Positions 12,125 through 27,524 of a stretch of 64,000 bases of DNA are shown piece after piece. The stretch comes from Zhengitettix transpicula (lineage: Eukaryota; Arthropoda; Insecta; Orthoptera; Tetrigidae). Every line of letters starts with the position of its first letter. Positions within the stretch are counted from its first letter, which is position 1. The notes under the pieces are model-generated. The model searched no databases. It saw nothing but the letters and a program-made list of their open reading frames with translations, and had not been told where the DNA came from. A program made the position numbers and the translations under genes. The DNA is taken from assembly GCA_037074705.1 (NCBI GenBank), contig JAYJMR010000016.1, positions 1 through 64,000 of the forward strand, given 5' to 3'.

Positions 12125-12751
12125 CTACTTCCTCTTCTTCGGCGACGCCTTTGCCTTCGATGGGGTCGCCTTCTTGGGCCTCGGCGCCTTTGGTTTCTTG
12201 GTGGGTGACTTGGCCGCCTTCTTCGCCTTGGACGGAGCTTTCTTGGGTTTGGGAGCAGCTGCCTTCTTGGCCGCGGCAACTTTCTTGGTCGCCGCCGATC
12301 CGACAGATTTTCTACCGGCGGCCGCCTTGACGCCTGCTACCTTCTTCGTCGTCTTCTTATCCTTGGCCTTGGAGGTGACATGCGGTCTCTTCACCGTAGT
12401 TTTCTCCACCGCTCCTGCGGTGCCCGCCAATTTGAAGGACCCAGAAGCTCCTTTGCCCTTGGTCTGTACCAGCTCGCCCGCCAGCACGGCCGACTTGAGG
12501 TAGCGCTTGATGAAAGGAGCAGACTTCTCCGCCTCCACCTTGTAGTTGGCAACGATGTACTTCTTGATGGCCTGCAGCGACGAACCTCCCCTTTCCTTGA
12601 GGCTCTTGATGGCGTTTGCCACCATCTCGGACGTCTTGGGGTGGGCCGGCTTGGTCCGGGGCTTCTTGGAAGCCGCCAACTTGGCCTTCTTCGTCCCACC
12701 GACCAAGGCCGGGGGTGCGCTTGCCTCGGATGTCGCCGATGTGTCCGCCAT
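12125..12751 (-). CDS. H1: Linker histone H1, unit 2
   Basis: Intact 208-residue copy with a protein identical to the H1 of unit 1. The open frame upstream of the MADTS start is also kept here. Confidence 0.96.
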   Translation of the reverse strand: MADTSATSEASAPPALVGGTKKAKLAASKKPRTKPAHPKTSEMVANAIKSLKERGGSSLQAIKKYIVANYKVEAEKSAPFIKRYLKSAVLAGELVQTKGKGASGSFKLAGTAGAVEKTTVKRPHVTSKAKDKKTTKKVAGVKAAAGRKSVGSAATKKVAAAKKAAAPKPKKAPSKAKKAAKSPTKKPKAPRPKKATPSKAKASPKKRK

Positions 12752-15535
12752 AACCTTGCGTACGTGATAGAGCTTCAGCATGGTCCACGGAGGCCTCTTC
12801 TCGTAGTCGTCTGGCGCACCGTTCTGACGAGTGAGCTGCCAGTTCTGCACTTGGCCGTAGTAGCGCTGCTGCCAGGCACTCGCATGTTAACACGCCGATT
12901 TTCGTCGTCCACCGAGATATGTAACACTCCGTTTCGTGTACCACAGGTCTCTTCGGCACTTGCAAGGATCAGTCTTGTTGGCGGAAGGACTTAAACGACT
13001 TCGCCACACTTGTCTGTCCACCTCCACGCGTCCGCAAAATAGCGTGCTTTTTGTGAACAGGGTGTCTCTTCGCGAAATAGACTATCAACAGCGACATACA
13101 GTCCGCTATTCCCCTATCATTGTTGACAATCGTGTAGCCTCATCCTTTGGCTACTCACCGCCACCATAAGCGATGCCCTAAGATTATCGGTGCGTTTGGT
13201 GGGTGGCGTAAAGCTATGGCGTGTCACAATCGTCTGCCGATATTCGTCGTGGTACTCGTCCCGTGTTTATGGAAACAATCCTGAAAATAAGTGTTTTCTT
13301 GCCCAGATTCTGTTGCCTCAGTTGAAAGTTACACGTTACCGTCACAAAAAGTCACCACACGTTCACACAACAAGGTTTCGTTCACATGAAATGCTCAAGA
13401 TGTCGTCCACTTGATGCGTGCAGCTCATTTCAGATAGTCCTCTTTCCTCGCAGCCAGAAGGCACCAGAATGAAATAAATATTGCCTACTACATACGCCCA
13501 CACTTTAAAATAATTGCGCAATGACATGAATGAGTATGCCGACGAATGACGAGGAAAACAGGAAGAATAGAACGTTTCCTCGACTTCATCGGACCCCACG
13601 CGATTCTCCTGGCGGAACGTGAATTGAGATACATATGACGAATTCGTCGACCCTGTCGGAGGAAAATCAGAAAATACAAACTCAAGACGAAAATGTTAAG
13701 TCACGGAAGGTCCCACGCCGAAAGAAATATGAAAGTAATCGTTAAAATACGAATGGAAGAAGTATTCACGTGACTCATGCCTTACAGTTCAGAAAGGAAA
13801 AAAAAATCACCGGGAAATAAGAAATGCGACCATGGGAAGTATTTTGGAGTTTCGGATAATGTCGAGTCAGGGAAAGAAAAGCAAACCAATTACCGTCTCA
13901 AAAACGGGCAGAAAACAGAAAAACAAAAACACTACATGCAGCGCACTGATCAGTATGACCCAATTTACACGAGTAATATTACGTTAACAAGTTGACAGCA
14001 CAAAAATGCGAAGGAAAGCAGGAAAAACAACAATAATTCAATCGGAAATAGTACAAACAAAATCCCGAACGAAATTGGAATAATAATTCATAAGCATATT
14101 TGTAATACACGTATTAATCAATAATGTGACCGTGATGTATACGCCGATATAAATAATTGTGGGTAGACGTAATGGAAACGTGTGGACGGCTATGTAGTAT
14201 GTAGTATTTCTATGTTTTCACGTGCCCTCCGAGCGGCGTTCGACTCACCAGGGCTGGGCGTACTCTGGGTCGCCTGACGTGCTCAAATCTTTCATTGTGG
14301 GGACCGGGCAGCAGACAAAGAAATTGCGAAACATAGTCTTCAAATCACCACAGAAGCCTACGTAGTGCGGCCCCAATAGCTTCAAGATCAGAAATCATTC
14401 CACTTATAATAATAATGCTAATGAAATCGGTAGTAACGCGATACGGAAGGAAGAACAAATCGTTCTGGGCGATGTTGTTTATTCTTAAGGAAAAATCATT
14501 GTCAACTATGGTCATACGTTGAAGCACCAGCAGTAACGCCTTCACATTGCTTCAAACCTAACAGCACGAAATTCGTCAAGGGACGAATAGGTTACAAATG
14601 AATTCAACACTTACTTCTCTGTTAAACTTCAGCGACACAAACGAATATTCTTTATATAGCGACGCAACGAGGTAACGTGCACACGTCTCACACTTTGGCG
14701 AAGATGTGGAAAAGTGCACTATTTAGGCTGATATGCCAAAGGTTATTTTTTGGATTTCTTATTTTTTTTAAAAAAAATATATATATATAAAAATAAAGAA
14801 ATAATTAAACAATTGCGTTTATAAGTGAAGGTAAGTGGCGAGCTGCACAATCAGGTATGTATGTTAATAATCAACACCCGACAAACATTATCGAATCAGA
14901 ATTCTTCATTACCAAACATACCTATTGGACAAATTGCTCAGAAAGAAACATGAAGCGAAAGTAAATTTAAGAATTTCAATATTTTCTCTAAACAAATGAC
15001 ATGAGTGAACTTTCATTTTAATAAGGTCAATCACCCCGTTAAAATTTTATATCATTCCTATAAGCTCCCGTGCCCAGATGCAGTTTTATATAAAGTTTCG
15101 ATAGAAGATGAAATGTAATTTACCGTTATTCAATGGACTATATTATTCTCGAAGTAGAAATTACAGGAATTGTTACGTGTCGAATGACCCAAATGATAGT
15201 ACAAGAAGCAAACATGCAAGTTAAAACGACTCACATTATGAAAATAACTTCACAAATGTGTTTTACCCTCGTCATTCTCAGGTGTTTTCCTTCGATAATA
15301 AAAAATTAAACTCTAACGGGTGGGGAAATTCGTACAATAGATGCCACATCGAAACAAGGAAATGTTTCAATCGCACTCGACCAACGTCATGCAATTAAAT
15401 AACGATATACTAATAAATGTAAACAAGCTGCCCCCCACCCGCATGGGTCCAGTGACCGTATTCTGAGAAGTAAATAGCGAAGTTGTTGTCTCTGACGGTT
15501 TCTCTCCTTTCCATATGGTTTTTAAATAAAATGAT
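12752..15535. other. H1-H2B spacer with H1 upstream region, unit 2
   Basis: Same organisation as unit 1 but with a single TGCCTACTAC copy and the additional 36 bp at 14295-14330. The T/A/TA tract lies at about 14761-14795. No gene recognised. Confidence 0.75.
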
Positions 15536-15551
15536 GGCCCTGAAAAGGGCC
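15536..15551 (-). terminator. Histone 3' stem-loop of H2B, unit 2
   Basis: Canonical TTTC-loop hairpin on the minus strand, 41 nt past the stop. Confidence 0.95.
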
Positions 15552-15592
15552 GTTTTATAATCTTCTTCAACTTTTTCCCGCTGACTTGCTTC

Positions 15593-15964
15593 TTATTTGG
15601 AGCTGGTGTACTTGGTGACGGCTTTGGTCCCTTCGCTGACGGCGTGCTTGGCAAGCTCACCGGGTAGCAGCAACCTTACGGCAGTCTGTATCTCCCGACT
15701 GGTGATAGTCGAGCGCTTGTTGTAGTGAGCCAGTCGAGACGCTTCGGCAGCAATCCTCTCGAAGATGTCGTTAACGAAGCTGTTCATGATGCTCATGGCT
15801 TTGCTGGAAATACCAGTGTCCGGGTGCACTTGTTTCAATACTTTATAAATGTAAATAGCGTAGCTTTCCTTCCTCTTGCGCTTCTTCTTCTTATCTCCCT
15901 TGGAGATATTCTTCTGGGCTTTGCCAGCCTTCTTGGCAGCTTTCCCGCTAGTCTTGGGCGGCAT
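15593..15964 (-). CDS. H2B: Core histone H2B, unit 2
   Basis: Intact 123-residue copy, protein identical to unit 1. Confidence 0.98.
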   Translation of the reverse strand: MPPKTSGKAAKKAGKAQKNISKGDKKKKRKRKESYAIYIYKVLKQVHPDTGISSKAMSIMNSFVNDIFERIAAEASRLAHYNKRSTITSREIQTAVRLLLPGELAKHAVSEGTKAVTKYTSSK

Positions 15965-16608
<644 letters not shown>

Positions 16609-16652
16609 GGTGCAACACACGCCGCTCCTTGAGTCACACTCAAGAAAAAAAC

Positions 16653-16668
16653 GGCCCTTTTGAGGGCC
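16653..16668 (+). terminator. Histone 3' stem-loop of H2A, unit 2
   Basis: Hairpin with the H2A-specific TTTG loop. Confidence 0.93.
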
Positions 16669-17272
16669 ACAAATTTTACTCCAAGCACGAAACGGGGGCT
16701 GGAAAAAAATGAGGGAAACTAATCCGCAGAGACACGTACTCCTTCCCTCCAAAAGTAAAAATCCAATGACAATATCTTAAGAAGAATATCGCTAACGTGT
16801 ATGAGACAGTCATCGTCTTTACCCCCAAGAAACGACATGTATAACGACAGCCCCCCCCCCCCCCTTCGCAGTAGGTGCGATGAGAACAAATTTGCCGTAA
16901 TTGTTTAACTTATGAAAGTAGAACACCGCTGTGCTTGCCCACCATCACGTGTCAATGTACTCACGCAATGCAGAATAACCGCGATAGTCATATCATGTCG
17001 AGGTACATAGAAAACAATAGTTTCTGACATTGCACTACATACTTTAATTGTATATTTGTCAGTTGTTGGGGCCGCCGTGCGATTCATTGAAGGTAGGGAA
17101 TTTTGCAAGCAGACACAAGGAATTAAGGAATATGTTACTTGTACACCGCGCAGGAAAAGCTTTTTCAGTATTTAGCCATTGCATGGTTCGTAACGTGTGT
17201 GAGGAATGCAACGAGAACGGCGTTCTCACAAAGTGGCTCTGTCTTTCCTCTCGTTCGTGATTTCTTTGTGGT
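16669..17272. other. H2A-H4 convergent spacer, unit 2
   Basis: Contains a run of 14 C at 16851-16864; just after it GCGATGAGAAC has one T more than the other units. No gene recognised. Confidence 0.8.
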
Positions 17273-17288
17273 GGCCCTGAAAAGGGCC
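17273..17288 (-). terminator. Histone 3' stem-loop of H4, unit 2
   Basis: Canonical TTTC-loop hairpin on the minus strand, 91 nt past the H4 stop. Confidence 0.95.
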
Positions 17289-17379
17289 GATTTTCTAAAA
17301 CCGCCGTCGTGTTAGGTCGTTTTCATGCACAGTCTAAGAAAGTGTGCACTCCGACGAGATGTTCCACAAAGGAAACATC

Positions 17380-18316
<937 letters not shown>

Positions 18317-18380
18317 GCAGTCCCCGTCCCCCAGCCTCCACTCTAATAGGAGAGCTGAAATAAAACCGTTCCCTTCAAAC

Positions 18381-18396
18381 GGCCCTTTTCAGGGCC
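18381..18396 (+). terminator. Histone 3' stem-loop of H3, unit 2
   Basis: TTTC-loop hairpin 64 nt past the stop, with the purine-rich downstream element following. Confidence 0.95.
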
Positions 18397-21138
18397 ACTA
18401 TTAGCACTTCGCGAAATGGAAGGAAATGTGAAAGTGCAACTACGGATGAGTATCTGTGTTCGGATTTTGTTTCAAATAATTTTCTTCTTTTCGTACGGAG
18501 TAAAATGAAAGCCACCCTAATAATATTTTGGCGCACAAACACACACAACCTTGCGCCCTCCTCAAACGGACGTCTCTCAGCATTGTCCTGAGGAAGGAAA
18601 TCGTATCCCCATCTGGCAAACCGTAAATTTGAAAAAAACCGCAGTTCGAGAAAGTCCATTGAACGGGCGAACGTAATGAAATTTGTCAGCTACAAGACTG
18701 GATCGTGTCATACGAAGAAAGCAAAACAAAACACTGAAGAATGAAGGTAGAATACAAACCCGATAACCCGCACCGTATACACGGGAATCAAGGAAAGAAG
18801 TTAATAGAAGAGTAAAACCGGGGTCTATAGTGTTATCGTAAGGAAAAGAAAGAAGAAGAAACAAACCATAAAACCGAAAACAATTTTGGAAGCGTGTCAA
18901 TAGCAGCAGCGTAGTCGTAATGACAATAAAATGAAGATGCGCCGATCATGAATGAGTTGTGAGCAGTGAGAGGTGGAGGGGATGTATGGGAACGGGACGA
19001 CGCAACAGTAGTTGCGAGCAGTGGCAGCGGGCGCACGGAGGTTGAGCCGCTCCAGAAAACCAAACGGAATGACGCATCTGTGCACGAAATATTGCGGTCC
19101 CCATAGATGGGGGAAAGGGTTAACTCCTACTGGACCTGAGCGAAGAAAAGTGAAGTGTTTGTAATGCATGTTTTACCTTGAAATGCAAAATGTTTCTTTC
19201 AGTGGGAAAAAGAGAAGTGCTTGTAACATTTTTCCGTTTTGATGTGAGCAATGAATATGAAATGTATTCTGTGAAATATTTCCTAATATAAATAATTATT
19301 TGTTTCCGCCTGCCTTGAATGTACCTATCGTTTGTTGTTGTTTTTTTTTGAAAAAAAATTTGATCCGAGAAATTTCTGAACATAGAACAATCTCGCAACG
19401 GGCAGTTATGAGCCATGTTCCGCAATATTTGTAATATGCATTTAAGAATTACTTCTAAGAAGGAACAGAAATGACACACAGGGGATTTATTTCTGACAAA
19501 ATGAAGTCACCACGAACAATAAACACTTAATGAGTAATTTTAATACACACACACCATGATCATTGATAATTGTTTGAAGGAGAAATGTCTGAGATTCGTG
19601 TTAAGCTCAAAGAAGACTGTTGGCAGTGTGAGCATTAAGGAAATGGATCGGTATCGTCGGCAGTAAATTTCGCGCGTCTCGCGTGATAACGACGAGGTTC
19701 TACCATTTCGAGTCCAACTTCCTTTGCTGCATACTGCGCTTAACGCCCAGTGTCTAAATCCCTCGACTAGAGCACGTAAAAACACATTTCTGTCACCGAG
19801 TCACGACTGAACGTACCAAATATTTTGTAATACTGCAGTTGGAACTGTTCAGCAATAAGAAACTTCCATTATTATTGTAATTATTCCATTACTGAATGGA
19901 AGCATTTAAGAAGAATGTTTTTTTCTTGTCGATCCGATCCGATACGGGATACTTTTCATGGAGTAAAGGAAAAACCACAGTTTCTCGGAAGTAGACCACT
20001 GAAGAAGGAAGTAACTTGACTTGGTGTCCTACAGCAACCACTCGCCACAATAGTTGATTGAATTATTTCCTTGTGGTCCGTATTAGTCAATTGATTTGTA
20101 CTGTAATTCTTATAATGTAGAAATGTAAGAGTAAAACAAATGATGACATGAAATACATCGGTATCTCGTGAAATACGAACATGATATTTACAAGAAGGTT
20201 GATCCTCTAATAAGTCGCACCAGATGAAGAAGAGCTAACAAATGGAAACCTTGCTTATTTAATTACTTTTACATATAAATTGATCTATCGGAATTTTCGA
20301 ATTGTGGATGTCAGTAATGACAGAAGTTTGTGAAATCATAATTTTGTGATGTAAACTTTCAGATTATATAATTTGTTATCAACCTCCTGACCGCGTCATC
20401 TGATTACTGTGAAAGGAGGATGCTGCACACAGAGAAACGAAAGCATAATTTCCTCAACTAATTGTCTCTTGTATACGGACAATTACTCTGGAAAGAACGT
20501 CGCCGCACTTACTTGGAGAACAAATCCGACTTATGCATTTCCTGCAACGGACGTGCATCCCCCCCTCCCACCCGGATGGCCACAGCGAACGCTAACCGCT
20601 GGAAACTCATCGCCGTGTACTCGACGTCTTATGTGTTGAACTTCTCGGGCCAAAAGTCGGCTCTACAAGGAAATGCTGTTGCTGCTTCCTGTAAAGGGGT
20701 TGGGCTATCGGATTCTTGGTAAGCGGATTAACTTTCTTTCCCCCCACGGTTTTTCCTTACGTCTGAGATATTCATTTCCGCGTAATGTCTTCCCTCTGAA
20801 CTTGTGCAACGTCATTGCAATGAACAAAGTCGTTTGGATCGAGAAAATGCAACTGTTATGGAAAGGCGAGGCTGAGTGCAAAACTGTTTCACTTTATAAG
20901 ATTAGTGAAACTGAAAACAAAGACAATAATTGTTGAAGACAGGAACCAGTTGCAATGTTACGTCAGCAAGAAAACCGTACGCGATAAATTGTTCATATCT
21001 GCAACGCAACAGTAATGTTTTGAAAAGAAAAGAAAAGAAAAAAAACACATGGTGAATGGCAGTGTAGGAGTTTAAAATTGATCAACCTGAAAAGTTGCCT
21101 CGTTTCCATTTCTTTCCCCGTTAACAGAGATAATTGCT
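18397..21138. other. H3-H1 intergenic spacer, unit 3
   Basis: Same 2742-bp sequence as unit 2 as far as I can see by eye; no gene recognised. Confidence 0.8.
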
Positions 21139-21154
21139 GGCCCTGATAAGGGCC
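21139..21154 (-). terminator. Histone 3' stem-loop of H1, unit 3
   Basis: TATC-loop hairpin on the minus strand. Confidence 0.93.
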
Positions 21155-21253
21155 GTTTGTGCACCGTCTCCACGTCGGCCCGCGGAGAACGGGCGCAGTG
21201 TGGCACCGGCCACAATTGTTGCGAGCGAGGTCGGAGGAAAGGATAGGTACCGC

Positions 21254-21880
21254 CTACTTCCTCTTCTTCGGCGACGCCTTTGCCTTCGATGGGGTCGCCT
21301 TCTTGGGCCTCGGCGCCTTTGGTTTCTTGGTGGGTGACTTGGCCGCCTTCTTCGCCTTGGACGGAGCTTTCTTGGGTTTGGGAGCAGCTGCCTTCTTGGC
21401 CGCGGCAACTTTCTTGGTCGCCGCCGATCCGACAGATTTTCTACCGGCGGCCGCCTTGACGCCTGCTACCTTCTTCGTCGTCTTCTTATCCTTGGCCTTG
21501 GAGGTGACATGCGGTCTCTTCACCGTAGTTTTCTCCACCGCTCCTGCGGTGCCCGCCAATTTGAAGGACCCAGAAGCTCCTTTGCCCTTGGTCTGTACCA
21601 GCTCGCCCGCCAGCACGGCCGACTTGAGGTAGCGCTTGATGAAAGGAGCAGACTTCTCCGCCTCCACCTTGTAGTTGGCAACGATGTACTTCTTGATGGC
21701 CTGCAGCGACGAACCTCCCCTTTCCTTGAGGCTCTTGATGGCGTTTGCCACCATCTCGGACGTCTTGGGGTGGGCCGGCTTGGTCCGGGGCTTCTTGGAA
21801 GCCGCCAACTTGGCCTTCTTCGTCCCACCGACCAAGGCCGGGGGTGCGCTTGCCTCGGATGTCGCCGATGTGTCCGCCAT
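21254..21880 (-). CDS. H1: Linker histone H1, unit 3
   Basis: Intact 208-residue copy, protein identical to unit 1. Confidence 0.96.
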   Translation of the reverse strand: MADTSATSEASAPPALVGGTKKAKLAASKKPRTKPAHPKTSEMVANAIKSLKERGGSSLQAIKKYIVANYKVEAEKSAPFIKRYLKSAVLAGELVQTKGKGASGSFKLAGTAGAVEKTTVKRPHVTSKAKDKKTTKKVAGVKAAAGRKSVGSAATKKVAAAKKAAAPKPKKAPSKAKKAAKSPTKKPKAPRPKKATPSKAKASPKKRK

Positions 21881-24664
21881 AACCTTGCGTACGTGATAGA
21901 GCTTCAGCATGGTCCACGGAGGCCTCTTCTCGTAGTCGTCTGGCGCACCGTTCTGACGAGTGAGCTGCCAGTTCTGCACTTGGCCGTAGTAGCGCTGCTG
22001 CCAGGCACTCGCATGTTAACACGCCGATTTTCGTCGTCCACCGAGATATGTAACACTCCGTTTCGTGTACCACAGGTCTCTTCGGCACTTGCAAGGATCA
22101 GTCTTGTTGGCGGAAGGACTTAAACGACTTCGCCACACTTGTCTGTCCACCTCCACGCGTCCGCAAAATAGCGTGCTTTTTGTGAACAGGGTGTCTCTTC
22201 GCGAAATAGACTATCAACAGCGACATACAGTCCGCTATTCCCCTATCATTGTTGACAATCGTGTAGCCTCATCCTTTGGCTACTCACCGCCACCATAAGC
22301 GATGCCCTAAGATTATCGGTGCGTTTGGTGGGTGGCGTAAAGCTATGGCGTGTCACAATCGTCTGCCGATATTCGTCGTGGTACTCGTCCCGTGTTTATG
22401 GAAACAATCCTGAAAATAAGTGTTTTCTTGCCCAGATTCTGTTGCCTCAGTTGAAAGTTACACGTTACCGTCACAAAAAGTCACCACACGTTCACACAAC
22501 AAGGTTTCGTTCACATGAAATGCTCAAGATGTCGTCCACTTGATGCGTGCAGCTCATTTCAGATAGTCCTCTTTCCTCGCAGCCAGAAGGCACCAGAATG
22601 AAATAAATATTGCCTACTACATACGCCCACACTTTAAAATAATTGCGCAATGACATGAATGAGTATGCCGACGAATGACGAGGAAAACAGGAAGAATAGA
22701 ACGTTTCCTCGACTTCATCGGACCCCACGCGATTCTCCTGGCGGAACGTGAATTGAGATACATATGACGAATTCGTCGACCCTGTCGGAGGAAAATCAGA
22801 AAATACAAACTCAAGACGAAAATGTTAAGTCACGGAAGGTCCCACGCCGAAAGAAATATGAAAGTAATCGTTAAAATACGAATGGAAGAAGTATTCACGT
22901 GACTCATGCCTTACAGTTCAGAAAGGAAAAAAAAATCACCGGGAAATAAGAAATGCGACCATGGGAAGTATTTTGGAGTTTCGGATAATGTCGAGTCAGG
23001 GAAAGAAAAGCAAACCAATTACCGTCTCAAAAACGGGCAGAAAACAGAAAAACAAAAACACTACATGCAGCGCACTGATCAGTATGACCCAATTTACACG
23101 AGTAATATTACGTTAACAAGTTGACAGCACAAAAATGCGAAGGAAAGCAGGAAAAACAACAATAATTCAATCGGAAATAGTACAAACAAAATCCCGAACG
23201 AAATTGGAATAATAATTCATAAGCATATTTGTAATACACGTATTAATCAATAATGTGACCGTGATGTATACGCCGATATAAATAATTGTGGGTAGACGTA
23301 ATGGAAACGTGTGGACGGCTATGTAGTATGTAGTATTTCTATGTTTTCACGTGCCCTCCGAGCGGCGTTCGACTCACCAGGGCTGGGCGTACTCTGGGTC
23401 GCCTGACGTGCTCAAATCTTTCATTGTGGGGACCGGGCAGCAGACAAAGAAATTGCGAAACATAGTCTTCAAATCACCACAGAAGCCTACGTAGTGCGGC
23501 CCCAATAGCTTCAAGATCAGAAATCATTCCACTTATAATAATAATGCTAATGAAATCGGTAGTAACGCGATACGGAAGGAAGAACAAATCGTTCTGGGCG
23601 ATGTTGTTTATTCTTAAGGAAAAATCATTGTCAACTATGGTCATACGTTGAAGCACCAGCAGTAACGCCTTCACATTGCTTCAAACCTAACAGCACGAAA
23701 TTCGTCAAGGGACGAATAGGTTACAAATGAATTCAACACTTACTTCTCTGTTAAACTTCAGCGACACAAACGAATATTCTTTATATAGCGACGCAACGAG
23801 GTAACGTGCACACGTCTCACACTTTGGCGAAGATGTGGAAAAGTGCACTATTTAGGCTGATATGCCAAAGGTTATTTTTTGGATTTCTTATTTTTTTTAA
23901 AAAAAATATATATATATAAAAATAAAGAAATAATTAAACAATTGCGTTTATAAGTGAAGGTAAGTGGCGAGCTGCACAATCAGGTATGTATGTTAATAAT
24001 CAACACCCGACAAACATTATCGAATCAGAATTCTTCATTACCAAACATACCTATTGGACAAATTGCTCAGAAAGAAACATGAAGCGAAAGTAAATTTAAG
24101 AATTTCAATATTTTCTCTAAACAAATGACATGAGTGAACTTTCATTTTAATAAGGTCAATCACCCCGTTAAAATTTTATATCATTCCTATAAGCTCCCGT
24201 GCCCAGATGCAGTTTTATATAAAGTTTCGATAGAAGATGAAATGTAATTTACCGTTATTCAATGGACTATATTATTCTCGAAGTAGAAATTACAGGAATT
24301 GTTACGTGTCGAATGACCCAAATGATAGTACAAGAAGCAAACATGCAAGTTAAAACGACTCACATTATGAAAATAACTTCACAAATGTGTTTTACCCTCG
24401 TCATTCTCAGGTGTTTTCCTTCGATAATAAAAAATTAAACTCTAACGGGTGGGGAAATTCGTACAATAGATGCCACATCGAAACAAGGAAATGTTTCAAT
24501 CGCACTCGACCAACGTCATGCAATTAAATAACGATATACTAATAAATGTAAACAAGCTGCCCCCCACCCGCATGGGTCCAGTGACCGTATTCTGAGAAGT
24601 AAATAGCGAAGTTGTTGTCTCTGACGGTTTCTCTCCTTTCCATATGGTTTTTAAATAAAATGAT
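21881..24664. other. H1-H2B spacer with H1 upstream region, unit 3
   Basis: Matches unit 2, including the 36-bp segment missing from unit 1. The T/A/TA tract lies near 23890-23922. No gene recognised. Confidence 0.75.
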
Positions 24665-24680
24665 GGCCCTGAAAAGGGCC
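24665..24680 (-). terminator. Histone 3' stem-loop of H2B, unit 3
   Basis: Canonical TTTC-loop hairpin on the minus strand. Confidence 0.95.
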
Positions 24681-24721
24681 GTTTTATAATCTTCTTCAAC
24701 TTTTTCCCGCTGACTTGCTTC

Positions 24722-25093
24722 TTATTTGGAGCTGGTGTACTTGGTGACGGCTTTGGTCCCTTCGCTGACGGCGTGCTTGGCAAGCTCACCGGGTAGCAGC
24801 AACCTTACGGCAGTCTGTATCTCCCGACTGGTGATAGTCGAGCGCTTGTTGTAGTGAGCCAGTCGAGACGCTTCGGCAGCAATCCTCTCGAAGATGTCGT
24901 TAACGAAGCTGTTCATGATGCTCATGGCTTTGCTGGAAATACCAGTGTCCGGGTGCACTTGTTTCAATACTTTATAAATGTAAATAGCGTAGCTTTCCTT
25001 CCTCTTGCGCTTCTTCTTCTTATCTCCCTTGGAGATATTCTTCTGGGCTTTGCCAGCCTTCTTGGCAGCTTTCCCGCTAGTCTTGGGCGGCAT
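24722..25093 (-). CDS. H2B: Core histone H2B, unit 3
   Basis: Intact 123-residue copy, protein identical to unit 1. Confidence 0.98.
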   Translation of the reverse strand: MPPKTSGKAAKKAGKAQKNISKGDKKKKRKRKESYAIYIYKVLKQVHPDTGISSKAMSIMNSFVNDIFERIAAEASRLAHYNKRSTITSREIQTAVRLLLPGELAKHAVSEGTKAVTKYTSSK

Positions 25094-25737
<644 letters not shown>

Positions 25738-25781
25738 GGTGCAACACACGCCGCTCCTTGAGTCACACTCAAGAAAAAAAC

Positions 25782-25797
25782 GGCCCTTTTGAGGGCC
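25782..25797 (+). terminator. Histone 3' stem-loop of H2A, unit 3
   Basis: TTTG-loop hairpin, 44 nt past the stop. Confidence 0.93.
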
Positions 25798-26400
25798 ACA
25801 AATTTTACTCCAAGCACGAAACGGGGGCTGGAAAAAAATGAGGGAAACTAATCCGCAGAGACACGTACTCCTTCCCTCCAAAAGTAAAAATCCAATGACA
25901 ATATCTTAAGAAGAATATCGCTAACGTGTATGAGACAGTCATCGTCTTTACCCCCAAGAAACGACATGTATAACGACAGCCCCCCCCCCCCCCTTCGCAG
26001 TAGGTGCGAGAGAACAAATTTGCCGTAATTGTTTAACTTATGAAAGTAGAACACCGCTGTGCTTGCCCACCATCACGTGTCAATGTACTCACGCAATGCA
26101 GAATAACCGCGATAGTCATATCATGTCGAGGTACATAGAAAACAATAGTTTCTGACATTGCACTACATACTTTAATTGTATATTTGTCAGTTGTTGGGGC
26201 CGCCGTGCGATTCATTGAAGGTAGGGAATTTTGCAAGCAGACACAAGGAATTAAGGAATATGTTACTTGTACACCGCGCAGGAAAAGCTTTTTCAGTATT
26301 TAGCCATTGCATGGTTCGTAACGTGTGTGAGGAATGCAACGAGAACGGCGTTCTCACAAAGTGGCTCTGTCTTTCCTCTCGTTCGTGATTTCTTTGTGGT
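25798..26400. other. H2A-H4 convergent spacer, unit 3
   Basis: Contains a run of 14 C at 25980-25993; otherwise as unit 1. No gene recognised. Confidence 0.8.
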
Positions 26401-26416
26401 GGCCCTGAAAAGGGCC
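26401..26416 (-). terminator. Histone 3' stem-loop of H4, unit 3
   Basis: TTTC-loop hairpin on the minus strand. Confidence 0.95.
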
Positions 26417-26507
26417 GATTTTCTAAAACCGCCGTCGTGTTAGGTCGTTTTCATGCACAGTCTAAGAAAGTGTGCACTCCGACGAGATGTTCCACAAAGG
26501 AAACATC

Positions 26508-27444
<937 letters not shown>

Positions 27445-27508
27445 GCAGTCCCCGTCCCCCAGCCTCCACTCTAATAGGAGAGCTGAAATAAAACCGTTCC
27501 CTTCAAAC

Positions 27509-27524
27509 GGCCCTTTTCAGGGCC
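27509..27524 (+). terminator. Histone 3' stem-loop of H3, unit 3
   Basis: TTTC-loop hairpin 64 nt past the stop. Confidence 0.95.
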